Source: Clostridia bacterium
GTDB taxonomy: Bacteria; Bacillota; Clostridia; CAKSNL01; HGM11501
DNA: 48,947 nt
Reading direction: 5' to 3'
Assembly: GCA_900766735.1 (NCBI GenBank)
Contig: CAAFWO010000047.1
Coordinates: 1 to 48,947 of the forward strand
Part shown: piece after piece, positions 40,706 to 48,305 of the stretch
Layout: each line of letters starts with the position of its first letter
How positions within the stretch are numbered: position 1 is the first letter of the stretch
Program-made: the position numbers and the translations under genes
Notes under the pieces: model-generated
What the model saw: only the letters and a program-made list of their open reading frames with translations
What the model was told of the DNA's origin: nothing
Databases searched by the model: none

Positions 40706-43534
40706 ATGATCGAACAGCACATATTTGTCAAAACCGAACTCGGTCTTTCGACGCTCTCAAAGTCAAAGGGGCTCACGGAAAGCTATATCGAATCGAATTT
40801 AAAGCCGCTCTACTCCGCGGTTGACATATATTATCTGGACGGAAAGGATTTTCCCGGCTTAAAGTGCGCCGTGCCGCTCGGCGGCGGACTTGTCGCGATC
40901 GGGACCGGAGTTAAGGGGAAAAAGAACTCACAGCCCTACATTCACACGTTCGTCGTAAACGGCGCGTCACTTTCTCTTCATAAGAAAAACGGCTCGTTTT
41001 TCTTATCCGAGCCGGCCGCACTTTCGGGCTCGTCGCCCATATTGCCGGCGGTCGAGGACACGGGCGAGCTTCCCGCTCCGCCGGACTTTTCCTCGCTTAA
41101 AAGAAGAATAAACATTTCAGAGGCGGAATATAAGGCGCTCCTCGCGGCGGCCATCTCCTCGCGCGAGCAGGGCAGAAACGTCTTCATCTCGCCGGGAGCG
41201 GGATATTCCATCGCCGAGATCGAGCTTTTTTTGCGCAGGCTCTATTCCGACCTTCCTTATTATATAAGGTGCAACATCGGATTTATGACGCTTTTCGGCG
41301 AGGTGAACCTCCGCCCGGAATCAAACGTTTATTTTCTGCCGCCCGAAAAGCTGAGGCTTAATAAGACGGACGCGTTTTTGGAGAATTTAAGCATTTCAAA
41401 GGACTATGTGTTTGACTTTGAAAACAAAAAGTATCTGCACATCGCCGACCTTAAGGACGATCTGTCCGGCGAATTTTTGTCGTTCGTCGCGCCGGGAAAG
41501 AGGACGGAGGACGACAAACGCAGATTTTTCGACTTTGCCGAGGAGGCCGGCGAAAAGATGGGGCACGAGAGGAAAATGTCACTCCGCTTTTACGACGACC
41601 TTGTGTGCGTCTATACCCTTCACGAAAACGCAGAAAGCCTGCCCCAGAAGCTCGGCAGAGTCACCGTGATATTCACAGAGCTTTTAAAAGCCGGTGCGAA
41701 AGAGGGCGTTTTGACCTGCTATTCGGAATTTTTGAGAAATTACAGGAGAATATTAAAGTCGCGCTCTGCCCCCTCGTCGATCGAGGTCTTAAGGCGCCTT
41801 GTCTTAAACTACGACTGCATAGAGGGCAAGGAGAAAGAGGAGCTTTACGACATTCTGACGCTTGACATAGAGCAGTGCTTAAAATCCGAGGACGACGAGA
41901 TATTGTTCACGCATATCAACGCGATGCGCGAGTCGGCCGACCTTTATAACCGCATCATCGAGAATAAGATGCTCCCGGGCAAAGGGCTCATCAGGCGGTA
42001 TTTTACATATATGTTTTCGCGCAAGAAGACCGTGCACTCGCTCCTTGAATATTTGGACAGCGTTTATTGCGAGATGCCAAAGATGCAGGACAACGAGGTA
42101 CTCTCGCTTATGGCGTCGGAGCGAATAAAAGAGCTCTACGATTCGTCGCCCGACTGGCTTGAGGCGCTTTGCTATATGGGCGTAAAATGCGCGGAGCTTA
42201 AGGAAAAATACGAAAAGGCCGCTCCTCTATTCGACTCGGTCTATTACTATGCGCTCTCGGGCTATATGGCCTCGCTCGTGCCGGGGGACATTACGGCCGC
42301 CCAGGCGGAAAAGTTTCCGCTTCCCGGGGCGGAGGAGCTCGGGAAGGAAATTTCAGCAAAGCACAAGGCGGTGCTTGCCGCAAAGGAGATATTGGCGCTT
42401 TCGGGCGATGTTGCGCTTTCTTTCGTGAGCTATGACGCGTTCGGGTTTGACGCGGTGGCCGAAAAACTGTCGGACGATCCGGCGCTTTCCAAAAAGGCGG
42501 AGGCGGACTTAAAGAAAATTTTGAAAAACGCGCTCCCCGAAAAGAAGTCATCGCCCAAAAGAATGCTCTATATCATAGCGTACTATACTTATACCGACAA
42601 TCAGAAGACGGATTTTGACGCGATATATGACTTTATTGACAGGGTTTTGGAAACGAGCCCGTTTGAGTTTATCGAATGGTATCTTTCGAGCGATCTTTAT
42701 ATGACGCCTATCAAGAAAAACGGGCGCATTTTCCGCGAGGTGAGCCCCAAAAAGCCGGATCTTTCGTCGCTCGGGGACTTTTATTCCTCGACTGAGCGGT
42801 TTTTCTCCTCACACGGGAAAATGCTCGCCGCCCCGCGTGAGACAGGGAAGATGAAAACCGCGCTCAACCGTGTGTCGTCGCTCCACCCGGACTACCGCGC
42901 GCTCACATTAAAATTCAAAAAGGCGCTCTCCGCCATAGCGCGCGAGAATTACTCGCCGGCAAGAAGGATAGCGACTAAGATAGCGTCCGGCAGGAACTTT
43001 AAGTTCATCATAGCGTGCGCCGCGCTCGCGGCGATAGTGTCGGGCGGTATCGCGATCGGCTCCGTAATGTCGCGCCGTCTTTCCTCGGGTGAGGTCAAAA
43101 TGAAAAACTATGCCGATTCGGAAGTTCTAAATCTCTCGCGCCTTTCCTGGGCGGCGTATAAAAAGACGGACACGGGCGCCTATTCGGCCGCGGCCGGGTG
43201 TATCGACGGGGCGGACAGCTTCGAGATATTGGACTATGACAAGGACGAAAAAATCGTCGTTTCGTTCGGCACGGAAAAGGGCTTAAAGATCGACGGGATC
43301 AGCATTTCGGCGCTTATCGCCGATTCGGGCGCCGGCTTTTCGGTGTTCGTGACGGATGAGAGCGACAGAAAGCTTTCCGTCGGCGTCAGCGACTATGACA
43401 TTACCTCGGGCTCGTCGGTCTACTCTTTCTCGTCGCCGATGACGGTGAAAAACATCATCATCGAACCGAAGGACAAAACGGAGAAAGGCAACGCCTTGAT
43501 CAAAGAGGTCAATGCCTATATAATAAAGGAGTGA
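40706..43534 (+). CDS. Large membrane protein with GAP1-N1-like N-terminus
   Basis: A 942-residue protein. The start (MIEQHIFVKTELGLSTLSKS, then GLTESYIES) resembles the GAP1-N1 domain of GTPase-associated proteins; the match extends to about residue 230 (YYIRCNIGFMTLFGEVN). A long helical region follows (about 240-740). A single membrane helix near 757-778 (FIIACAALAAIVSGGIAIGS) precedes an extracytoplasmic C-terminal beta-rich domain of about 160 residues, discoidin-like in its alternating hydrophobic pattern. AAAGGAG precedes the ATG. The domain call is moderate, and the combination with a C-terminal membrane anchor is unusual. The GH3 lipoprotein gene follows immediately. Confidence 0.5.
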   Translation: MIEQHIFVKTELGLSTLSKSKGLTESYIESNLKPLYSAVDIYYLDGKDFPGLKCAVPLGGGLVAIGTGVKGKKNSQPYIHTFVVNGASLSLHKKNGSFFLSEPAALSGSSPILPAVEDTGELPAPPDFSSLKRRINISEAEYKALLAAAISSREQGRNVFISPGAGYSIAEIELFLRRLYSDLPYYIRCNIGFMTLFGEVNLRPESNVYFLPPEKLRLNKTDAFLENLSISKDYVFDFENKKYLHIADLKDDLSGEFLSFVAPGKRTEDDKRRFFDFAEEAGEKMGHERKMSLRFYDDLVCVYTLHENAESLPQKLGRVTVIFTELLKAGAKEGVLTCYSEFLRNYRRILKSRSAPSSIEVLRRLVLNYDCIEGKEKEELYDILTLDIEQCLKSEDDEILFTHINAMRESADLYNRIIENKMLPGKGLIRRYFTYMFSRKKTVHSLLEYLDSVYCEMPKMQDNEVLSLMASERIKELYDSSPDWLEALCYMGVKCAELKEKYEKAAPLFDSVYYYALSGYMASLVPGDITAAQAEKFPLPGAEELGKEISAKHKAVLAAKEILALSGDVALSFVSYDAFGFDAVAEKLSDDPALSKKAEADLKKILKNALPEKKSSPKRMLYIIAYYTYTDNQKTDFDAIYDFIDRVLETSPFEFIEWYLSSDLYMTPIKKNGRIFREVSPKKPDLSSLGDFYSSTERFFSSHGKMLAAPRETGKMKTALNRVSSLHPDYRALTLKFKKALSAIARENYSPARRIATKIASGRNFKFIIACAALAAIVSGGIAIGSVMSRRLSSGEVKMKNYADSEVLNLSRLSWAAYKKTDTGAYSAAAGCIDGADSFEILDYDKDEKIVVSFGTEKGLKIDGISISALIADSGAGFSVFVTDESDRKLSVGVSDYDITSGSSVYSFSSPMTVKNIIIEPKDKTEKGNALIKEVNAYIIKE

Positions 43535-43539
43535 TTTTC

Positions 43540-44622
43540 TTGAAAAAAGCACTGGTTTTACTTTTGTTGCTCGCACTTTTATCCTCGTGCGCCAAGGTGC
43601 CGGAAAAGGAGCCTTCCGTGCCGGAGGTGAAGGAGCCTTCCGCGCTTGAAAAAACGATGGACGCTATGACGACAGAGGAAAAGGTTTATCAGCTTTTCTT
43701 CGTTTCCGCCTCATCGGTGGAGGAAGAGCTCCCGGTCGGCGGAATCGTCCTCTTCGCGGCGGACATCGAGTCCGACTCACAGGTGAAAGAAAAAATCGCC
43801 GGCTACTTGGAAAATAAAAAAATCGCCCCGTTCATCGGGGTGGATGAGGAGGGCGGTATCGTCTCGCGTGCCGGGGCGAATCCGCTTGTCAGCGTGACGC
43901 ATTTTCCCCCGATGGCCGAGATCGGCGCGTCGGGCGACGAAGAGGCAGCAAAAAACGTCGGCAAAACGCTGGGAGCGGAGCTTTCGGCCCTCGGCTTCAC
44001 GGTCGATTTCGCGCCCGTGGCGGACGTTTTGGTAAATAAAGATAATAAGGAGATCGGAAACCGCTCCTTCGGAGCGGACGCGGATGCGGTCGCGAAAATG
44101 GTCGCTTCGGAGGTTAAAGGCTTTAAGGAAAGCTCAATGCTGTGCGCGCTCAAGCACTTCCCGGGTCACGGGAGCACGGCTGTCAACTCCCATAACGGAC
44201 GGGCGGAGAGCGCGAGGATGCTATCGGAGCTTCGCGCGTGCGAGTTCTTGCCGTTCAAGGCCGGGATCGACGCGGGGGCGGACTTTGTGATGGTCTCTCA
44301 CATGGCGCTCACGGCCGACGGGTTTGAAAATGTGCCGTCGAGCCTCTCGCGCCGAGTTATAACCGACCTTTTGAAAGGCGAGCTCGGCTTTTCGGGCATC
44401 GTGATAACGGACGCGCTCAATATGGGCGCGGTCACGGAGGAATATTCGCCGGGCGAGGCGGCTCTCGCCGCGATCAATGCCGGGGCGGATATGCTTTTAA
44501 TGCCGGAGGACCTTTCAGAGGCGAAGGAGGCGATCATCTCCGCCGTGTCGGAAGGGAAAATCGCCGAGGAGCGCATCGACGAGAGCGTTAAAAAGATACT
44601 TCGCGCAAAGGGCATTAACTGA
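43540..44622 (+). CDS. nagZ: GH3 beta-N-acetylhexosaminidase lipoprotein (NagZ-like)
   Basis: About 360 residues. A lipoprotein signal with lipobox LLSSC (Cys about residue 17) tethers it outside the membrane. The catalytic GH3 domain shows DEEGGIVSRAG, DFAPVADVLVN, ALKHFPGHGSTAVNSH (with the His/Asp general-base loop of NagZ-type enzymes) and ITDALNMGAVTEEY with the nucleophile Asp. It should release terminal GlcNAc from muropeptides or wall glycans. The start is likely TTG 43540, since AAAGGAG (43525-43531) is 8 nt away; the in-frame GTG 43531 overlaps that site. The stop of the previous gene lies only 6 nt upstream, so the two are probably co-translated. Confidence 0.85.
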   Translation: MKKALVLLLLLALLSSCAKVPEKEPSVPEVKEPSALEKTMDAMTTEEKVYQLFFVSASSVEEELPVGGIVLFAADIESDSQVKEKIAGYLENKKIAPFIGVDEEGGIVSRAGANPLVSVTHFPPMAEIGASGDEEAAKNVGKTLGAELSALGFTVDFAPVADVLVNKDNKEIGNRSFGADADAVAKMVASEVKGFKESSMLCALKHFPGHGSTAVNSHNGRAESARMLSELRACEFLPFKAGIDAGADFVMVSHMALTADGFENVPSSLSRRVITDLLKGELGFSGIVITDALNMGAVTEEYSPGEAALAAINAGADMLLMPEDLSEAKEAIISAVSEGKIAEERIDESVKKILRAKGIN

Positions 44623-44639
44623 TTTAAGAACGCATATAT

Positions 44640-44686
44640 TATAGTAACTTATTCACTATTCACTATTACTTATTACCTAAAAAGAG
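44640..44686. repeat. AT-rich short tandem repeat before dapA
   Basis: TTATTCACTATTCACTATTA followed by CTTATTACCT: imperfect TATTCAC/TATTAC units. A similar stretch in inverse orientation is seen around 40355-40390. Possibly a dispersed intergenic repeat. Confidence 0.4.
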
Positions 44687-44694
44687 GGGGAGAT

Positions 44695-45591
44695 ATGATG
44701 AAAAAATTATTGTTCGAAGGAACGGCGACGGCGCTTGTCACACCGTTTAAGGGCGATGGCATCGATTTTGACGCGATGGGAAGGCTCATCGATATGCAGT
44801 CTGAGGGCGGCGTCGGCGCTCTTGTCATCTGCGGAACGACCGGCGAGGCGCCGACCTTAGAGGACGGCGAGCATTTGGACGCGATCGAGTTTGCCGCGGA
44901 CTACGTTAAAAAGTCGGGATATGACATAAAGATAATCGCCGGCACAGGCAGTAACAACACCGATCACGCGGTGATGATGAGCCGCGAGGCCGAAATAAGG
45001 GGAGCGGACGGGCTTTTGTGGGTCACCCCGTATTATAACAAGACGACTCAGAGGGGGCTTTTGCACCACTATGAAACGCTCGCCGGCGCGACAGACCTTC
45101 CGGCGATAATCTATAACGTGCCCTCGCGCACAGGGGTGGACATTGTGCCGGACACGGCCGAGGCGCTCTCGAAGATCGAGAACATCGTCGCGATCAAAGA
45201 GGCGACGGGCAACGTTGCGCGCACGGTCGAGATCATCTCGCGCTGCGGCGACGAGCTTTATGTTTATTCCGGCAACGACGACGTTGTCGTGCCTATGATG
45301 AGCGTCGGCGCGAAAGGCGTCATCTCCGTGCTTTCAAACATCTGCCCGGGTGAGACGGAAAAGATGTGCCGCCTTGCAAAAGAGGGCGACTATAAGTCCG
45401 CCGGGGCGATGCAGGTTAAGTTCTATCCTCTTATCAAGGCGCTGTTTTGCGAGGTCAACCCGATCCCGGTCAAGACCGCGCTTGAGCTGATGGGCAAGAT
45501 CGACGGGGCGCTCCGCCTTCCGCTTTACGAGATGGAGGAAAAGAACAAGGCAAAGCTCGAAGCGGAAATGAAAAAGCTCGGCATAATTTAA
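44695..45591 (+). CDS. dapA: 4-hydroxy-tetrahydrodipicolinate synthase (DapA)
   Basis: A 298-residue Schiff-base aldolase that condenses pyruvate and aspartate semialdehyde in the lysine/diaminopimelate pathway. Signatures: FEGTATALVTPFKGDGIDF at the start, VICGTTGEAPTLEDGEH (about 42-58), TPYYNKTTQRGLLHHYE with Tyr, IIYNVPSRTGVDI (Tyr-Arg), and IVAIKEATGN with the Schiff-base Lys (about 165). Length is standard. GAGGGGGAGA precedes two adjacent ATGs (44695, 44698). It stands alone with a terminator behind it. The product serves peptidoglycan synthesis. Confidence 0.95.
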   Translation: MMKKLLFEGTATALVTPFKGDGIDFDAMGRLIDMQSEGGVGALVICGTTGEAPTLEDGEHLDAIEFAADYVKKSGYDIKIIAGTGSNNTDHAVMMSREAEIRGADGLLWVTPYYNKTTQRGLLHHYETLAGATDLPAIIYNVPSRTGVDIVPDTAEALSKIENIVAIKEATGNVARTVEIISRCGDELYVYSGNDDVVVPMMSVGAKGVISVLSNICPGETEKMCRLAKEGDYKSAGAMQVKFYPLIKALFCEVNPIPVKTALELMGKIDGALRLPLYEMEEKNKAKLEAEMKKLGII

Positions 45592-45614
45592 TGCGCACCG
45601 CTATATGTTAGCGT

Positions 45615-45642
45615 AAAAGGCCTTCTAAAAGGAAGGCCTTTT
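45615..45642. terminator. Terminator of dapA
   Basis: AAAAGGCCTTC / GAAGGCCTTTT with a short loop, 23 nt after the dapA stop. Confidence 0.85.
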
Positions 45643-45674
45643 GTGTGTGCATTCAATTATTCCGTGCACCGTAG

Positions 45675-45695
45675 GGTCGATTCTCAGAATCGACC
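45675..45695. repeat. 21-bp near-perfect palindrome
   Basis: GGTCGATTCT-C-AGAATCGACC lies between dapA and the convergent HEPN-like gene. There is no T run; it is likely a dispersed intergenic repeat or a weak terminator. Confidence 0.55.
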
Positions 45696-45706
45696 GGGTA
45701 ATTTTA

Positions 45707-46303
45707 TTATTGCGCTAATTCAAAAAGTTTGCTTTGTTCGTACGAAAACGCCTCTCCGTCCGCTAAATGTTCCATAAAAAGCATTTCCAATATGAAAAGT
45801 CCGCCCATTGCATTTATTATGTTTTCCAAATTTGCCCGTGCATAATTTGTCTTGTCTTTCTTAAATGTCGAGGTTCTTTCATGCTTTGTCTTGTTATATG
45901 CTGTCCACCACTTCGGTGTTTTCATCTTGTCTGACAGTTTATAGCCAACATGTCCATTTGTATCGGTATACCTCTCACATTTGAATTTTTCCCACGGCGT
46001 TAAAACGCAATCACCGATTCTCACGGTTTTACTATCCAAGTCCGGAAATACCTGTTGTACGTTATATCCTATTTTTTTAATATTTACTTTTTTGCAATCA
46101 AGACCGCTTTCGCTTGAAATCTCCTTGCCAACAACCTCAATTTCACTGCATGTTGCCTGTAATAGTTTGAGATATTCGATTGAATATGTATTAAAATTAT
46201 GTTTGTCAAATTCAATGTAGCGTTTTGTGGAATCAAGCTGTCTCTCCAGTTCCAAATAATGATTCCAATAGCTTTTTATAAACTGATTTAATTTTTCACC
46301 CAT
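45707..46303 (-). CDS. HEPN-like protein of unknown function
   Basis: A 198-residue mostly helical protein. The C-terminal half has PKWWTAYNKTKHERTSTFKK followed by ANLENIINAMGGLFILEMLF, a pattern seen in HEPN/DUF-type helical proteins with an N-x2-KH motif rather than R-x4-H. The N-terminal half is helical with a Cys/Lys-rich middle. It is the last gene of a leftward operon and begins 9 bp after the zinc-ribbon gene. No antitoxin partner was recognised. If the upstream switch is real, it is a phase-variable product. Confidence 0.45.
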   Translation of the reverse strand: MGEKLNQFIKSYWNHYLELERQLDSTKRYIEFDKHNFNTYSIEYLKLLQATCSEIEVVGKEISSESGLDCKKVNIKKIGYNVQQVFPDLDSKTVRIGDCVLTPWEKFKCERYTDTNGHVGYKLSDKMKTPKWWTAYNKTKHERTSTFKKDKTNYARANLENIINAMGGLFILEMLFMEHLADGEAFSYEQSKLFELAQ

Positions 46304-46312
46304 TTTTCCGCC

Positions 46313-47476
46313 TCACTCTCCGATATTTACCCACATTGCAGGACGGACATAACTTTCGAGACTTACATCTATTCCGTCATAATTAATACGCCACGAAATA
46401 CTTGCCGTACTGATGCTATTAATTCCCTGTGTTCTCGACCACCAACCATATTCTACATCTACTTTCGCAGATGCATAGTCCGTTGCCGTTGCCATTCTCG
46501 CCTCGTCGTTTGCAAAATACCTTGTTGCTTCATCAATGCTTAAGAGGAACACTTTGTCCGTTGTATCGTTCCCGCCGTCCGTGCCGTACTCGGGATTGTC
46601 AGGGTTTTGCAAGTATGTATCACATATCAGCGCTTTTTCTGCTCCTGAAATTGTTTCATTAATGAAGTCACCGTTCAGCCACTGCCGGAGTGTGCGGGTT
46701 TCCCATGTGACAGGCTCATATTTTTCATTATACGGTTTAGCGTCTAAGCAGTATTTACTGATCAAAAGAACTTTGCCGTCCTGCTTGCCAAGCACAATCC
46801 ACTCGACAACACCATGGTAGTTGCCGAATTCAACCGTGTCTCCAACTTCAAAATTGCCTTTGCGTAATTTATTCGTTATAATTCCCGGGATTATCACAAA
46901 ATTGAACAACAAAGCAACCACCACACAGAGTGCCGCAGCGCCGGTGAAAATGCCGGTTATTTTTGCCGCTTTCTTTTTTCGAGCGGCTTTTTCTTCGGCC
47001 GCTTTTTTGTCTATCGCGGCGATTTCAGCCTCATACCGTGCTATCAGTTCTTTGGAATCCCTGTAGCTTCCAACTGTTTTGAGTATTTCTATTGCTCGAC
47101 CTATGCAATCCTTGTTTTTAGGCCTGTATTCTACTATCGCCTTATTATAGATGCTTTCTTTTATTTCCTCATCAAGCAAATCTTTATCAAGTGTGCGCTT
47201 AAGATTTTCGCGCGACGCACCGCAGAAGTAACAGGAATCGCTGTCTATGGTATTGATCGCTCCGCAGGTGCATATCCAGAGGTCGGAAAATTCCGTGACG
47301 ATATAATCGGCGCTTGAAATTTCATTGCTCTTTTCGTACTGTTCGATTTCAGCTTTAGATAATTTAGATGATAACAGCTCCGGCTCCGGCACGGGGTAAT
47401 ATTCCGACTCCGTTCCGGTTAGCTTTGACCCGTCGGAATAGACCGTCTCCGTGATCTTAACATTGAACGAGCGCAC
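46313..47476 (-). CDS. Zinc-ribbon, membrane-anchored DUF6273 protein (C-terminal part of a split gene)
   Basis: 387 residues as an open frame. A short beta segment comes first, then a zinc finger IC-T-CG...CYFCG (about 68-90), charged helices, one membrane helix (about 173-197) and a C-terminal DUF6273-like domain (WIVLGKQDGKVLLISKYCLD, TLRQWLNGDF) that should face outside. The apparent GTG start at 47476 has no ribosome site. The frame continues upstream through 10 sense codons (KTPVDFQNST) to an in-frame TAG at 47507-47509, and beyond it into the gene at 47770. Both halves together make one plausible protein of about 485 residues interrupted by an amber codon. Confidence 0.65.
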   Translation of the reverse strand: MRSFNVKITETVYSDGSKLTGTESEYYPVPEPELLSSKLSKAEIEQYEKSNEISSADYIVTEFSDLWICTCGAINTIDSDSCYFCGASRENLKRTLDKDLLDEEIKESIYNKAIVEYRPKNKDCIGRAIEILKTVGSYRDSKELIARYEAEIAAIDKKAAEEKAARKKKAAKITGIFTGAAALCVVVALLFNFVIIPGIITNKLRKGNFEVGDTVEFGNYHGVVEWIVLGKQDGKVLLISKYCLDAKPYNEKYEPVTWETRTLRQWLNGDFINETISGAEKALICDTYLQNPDNPEYGTDGGNDTTDKVFLLSIDEATRYFANDEARMATATDYASAKVDVEYGWWSRTQGINSISTASISWRINYDGIDVSLESYVRPAMWVNIGE

Positions 47477-47506
47477 GGTGCTGTTTTGAAAATCGACCGG
47501 GGTTTT

Positions 47507-47770
47507 CTACCCGAACTCTCGCCCCTGTTTTGCAGCAAGGTCAAGATATGTAAATTCCTTTTCCTCAATCTTTTCGCCCAAAACATCATGACCCGTCAGC
47601 GTTACTTTAACGGCGATCAAAGTTTTTGCAAGCACATTCTTCATCTTAATCTGCGCAAAAACTTTTCCCGTCTCATTGTCCTTTGTCAAAACCGCTTTTT
47701 CGATGATGATCTTCGTTTCCTTCGCATACAGCGGCTTTCCCATGTCGAAAACAATATTAAATCTTCCCAT
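47507..47770 (-). CDS. N-terminal beta domain of the split zinc-ribbon gene
   Basis: 87 residues starting MGRFNIVFDMGKPLYAKETK (GAGGTG upstream of ATG 47770). It forms most of an Ig-like beta domain (KMKNVLAKTLIAVKVTLTGH, then YLDLAAKQGREFG) and ends at TAG. The domain looks unfinished: in the same frame after the TAG, KTPVDFQNSTVRSFNVKITE supplies the missing strands. A single C-to-T or similar change could have created the stop. Alternatives are amber readthrough or an assembly error. Confidence 0.6.
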   Translation of the reverse strand: MGRFNIVFDMGKPLYAKETKIIIEKAVLTKDNETGKVFAQIKMKNVLAKTLIAVKVTLTGHDVLGEKIEEKEFTYLDLAAKQGREFG

Positions 47771-47780
47771 AGCGCACCTC

Positions 47781-48005
47781 TTAAATCTCCGGAAGCTCTT
47801 CGGGCTTCGGCGTTTCCTTTTGCTCTTTTCCGCCTCTGTCGGGAAGTGCGGCAACCATTATCATGCCGAATATTCCCGTAAAGAACACCCATGCCATATA
47901 GCCTGTATCATGCCCCTTCATCCTTGCAATCTCATCAAACTTTGTAGCCACGAGAAGTGCTACAACAAGATAAAGAACTGATATAACCAATAAAATTCCG
48001 CCCAT
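47781..48005 (-). CDS. Small two-helix membrane protein
   Basis: A 74-residue protein with membrane helices at about 3-21 and 36-54, and a Lys/Glu/Pro-rich C-terminal tail (GGKEQKETPKPEELPEI). TAGGAGGAAGAG precedes ATG 48005. It is the first gene of the leftward operon and sits 29 bp from the left inverted site of the putative promoter switch. Family not recognised. Confidence 0.6.
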   Translation of the reverse strand: MGGILLVISVLYLVVALLVATKFDEIARMKGHDTGYMAWVFFTGIFGMIMVAALPDRGGKEQKETPKPEELPEI

Positions 48006-48033
48006 TTTCTCTTCCTCCTAAAAATTAATTTTT

Positions 48034-48057
48034 ACCACGGAATATACATTCTGTGGT
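48034..48057 (-). repeat. Left inverted recombination site (IRL) of putative promoter switch
   Basis: Read leftwards: ACCACAGAAT-GTAT-ATTCCGTGGT. The two 10-bp half-sites are inverted and match at 9 of 10 positions. It matches the right site in 22 of 24 positions in opposite orientation. The layout of two half-sites around a short centre is that of a tyrosine-recombinase core site. Confidence 0.7.
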
Positions 48058-48075
48058 AGGTTTGGAGAGAAAAAT

Positions 48076-48106
48076 AAGCTAAAGCATTAAAAACCGCCTT
48101 AGCCTT
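48076..48106 (-). terminator. Operon-facing hairpin inside the switch
   Basis: AAGCTAAAGC (48076-48085) pairs with GCCTTAGCCTT (48096-48106), with one bulge and one mismatch. Read leftwards it is followed by TTATTTTTC. In the present orientation it would stop transcription heading for the operon. Confidence 0.45.
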
Positions 48107-48139
48107 GGTGAAAAATATTCTCAAAATTGCTACGAAAAG

Positions 48140-48174
48140 AAGACCGATGAAAGCAACTTTTCATCATCGGTCTT
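48140..48174 (-). terminator. Second operon-facing hairpin inside the switch
   Basis: A perfect 11-bp stem AAGACCGATGA / TCATCGGTCTT (48140-48150 with 48164-48174). Read leftwards it is followed by CTTTTCG. The A-rich right side makes it a poor terminator for rightward transcription. Confidence 0.5.
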
Positions 48175-48209
48175 AAAACCATGCAAAAATATAATTTATG
48201 CGCTAAATA

Positions 48210-48238
48210 TTGACATAGTTTGCCATAAGTGATATAAT
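48210..48238 (+). promoter_or_regulatory. Perfect sigma-A promoter inside the switch
   Basis: TTGACA (48210-48215), a 17-bp spacer and TATAAT (48233-48238). It points right, away from the operon and towards the 3' end of the recombinase gene, and meets the right inverted site plus T run within about 60 nt. Without inversion it would yield only a very short RNA. Confidence 0.85.
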
Positions 48239-48274
48239 AACGGTAGTCCATTTTGGGCTGACCCCATTTTAAAG

Positions 48275-48298
48275 ACCACAGAATGTATATTATGTGGT
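48275..48298 (+). repeat. Right inverted recombination site (IRR) and terminator stem
   Basis: ACCACAGAAT-GTAT-ATTATGTGGT, with half-sites matching at 9 of 10 positions. The ACCACA/TGTGGT ends form a hairpin followed by TTTTTTT (48301-48307), so the site doubles as a terminator for the promoter at 48210. It lies 8 bp from the recombinase stop codon. Confidence 0.7.
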
Positions 48299-48305
48299 TC
48301 TTTTT

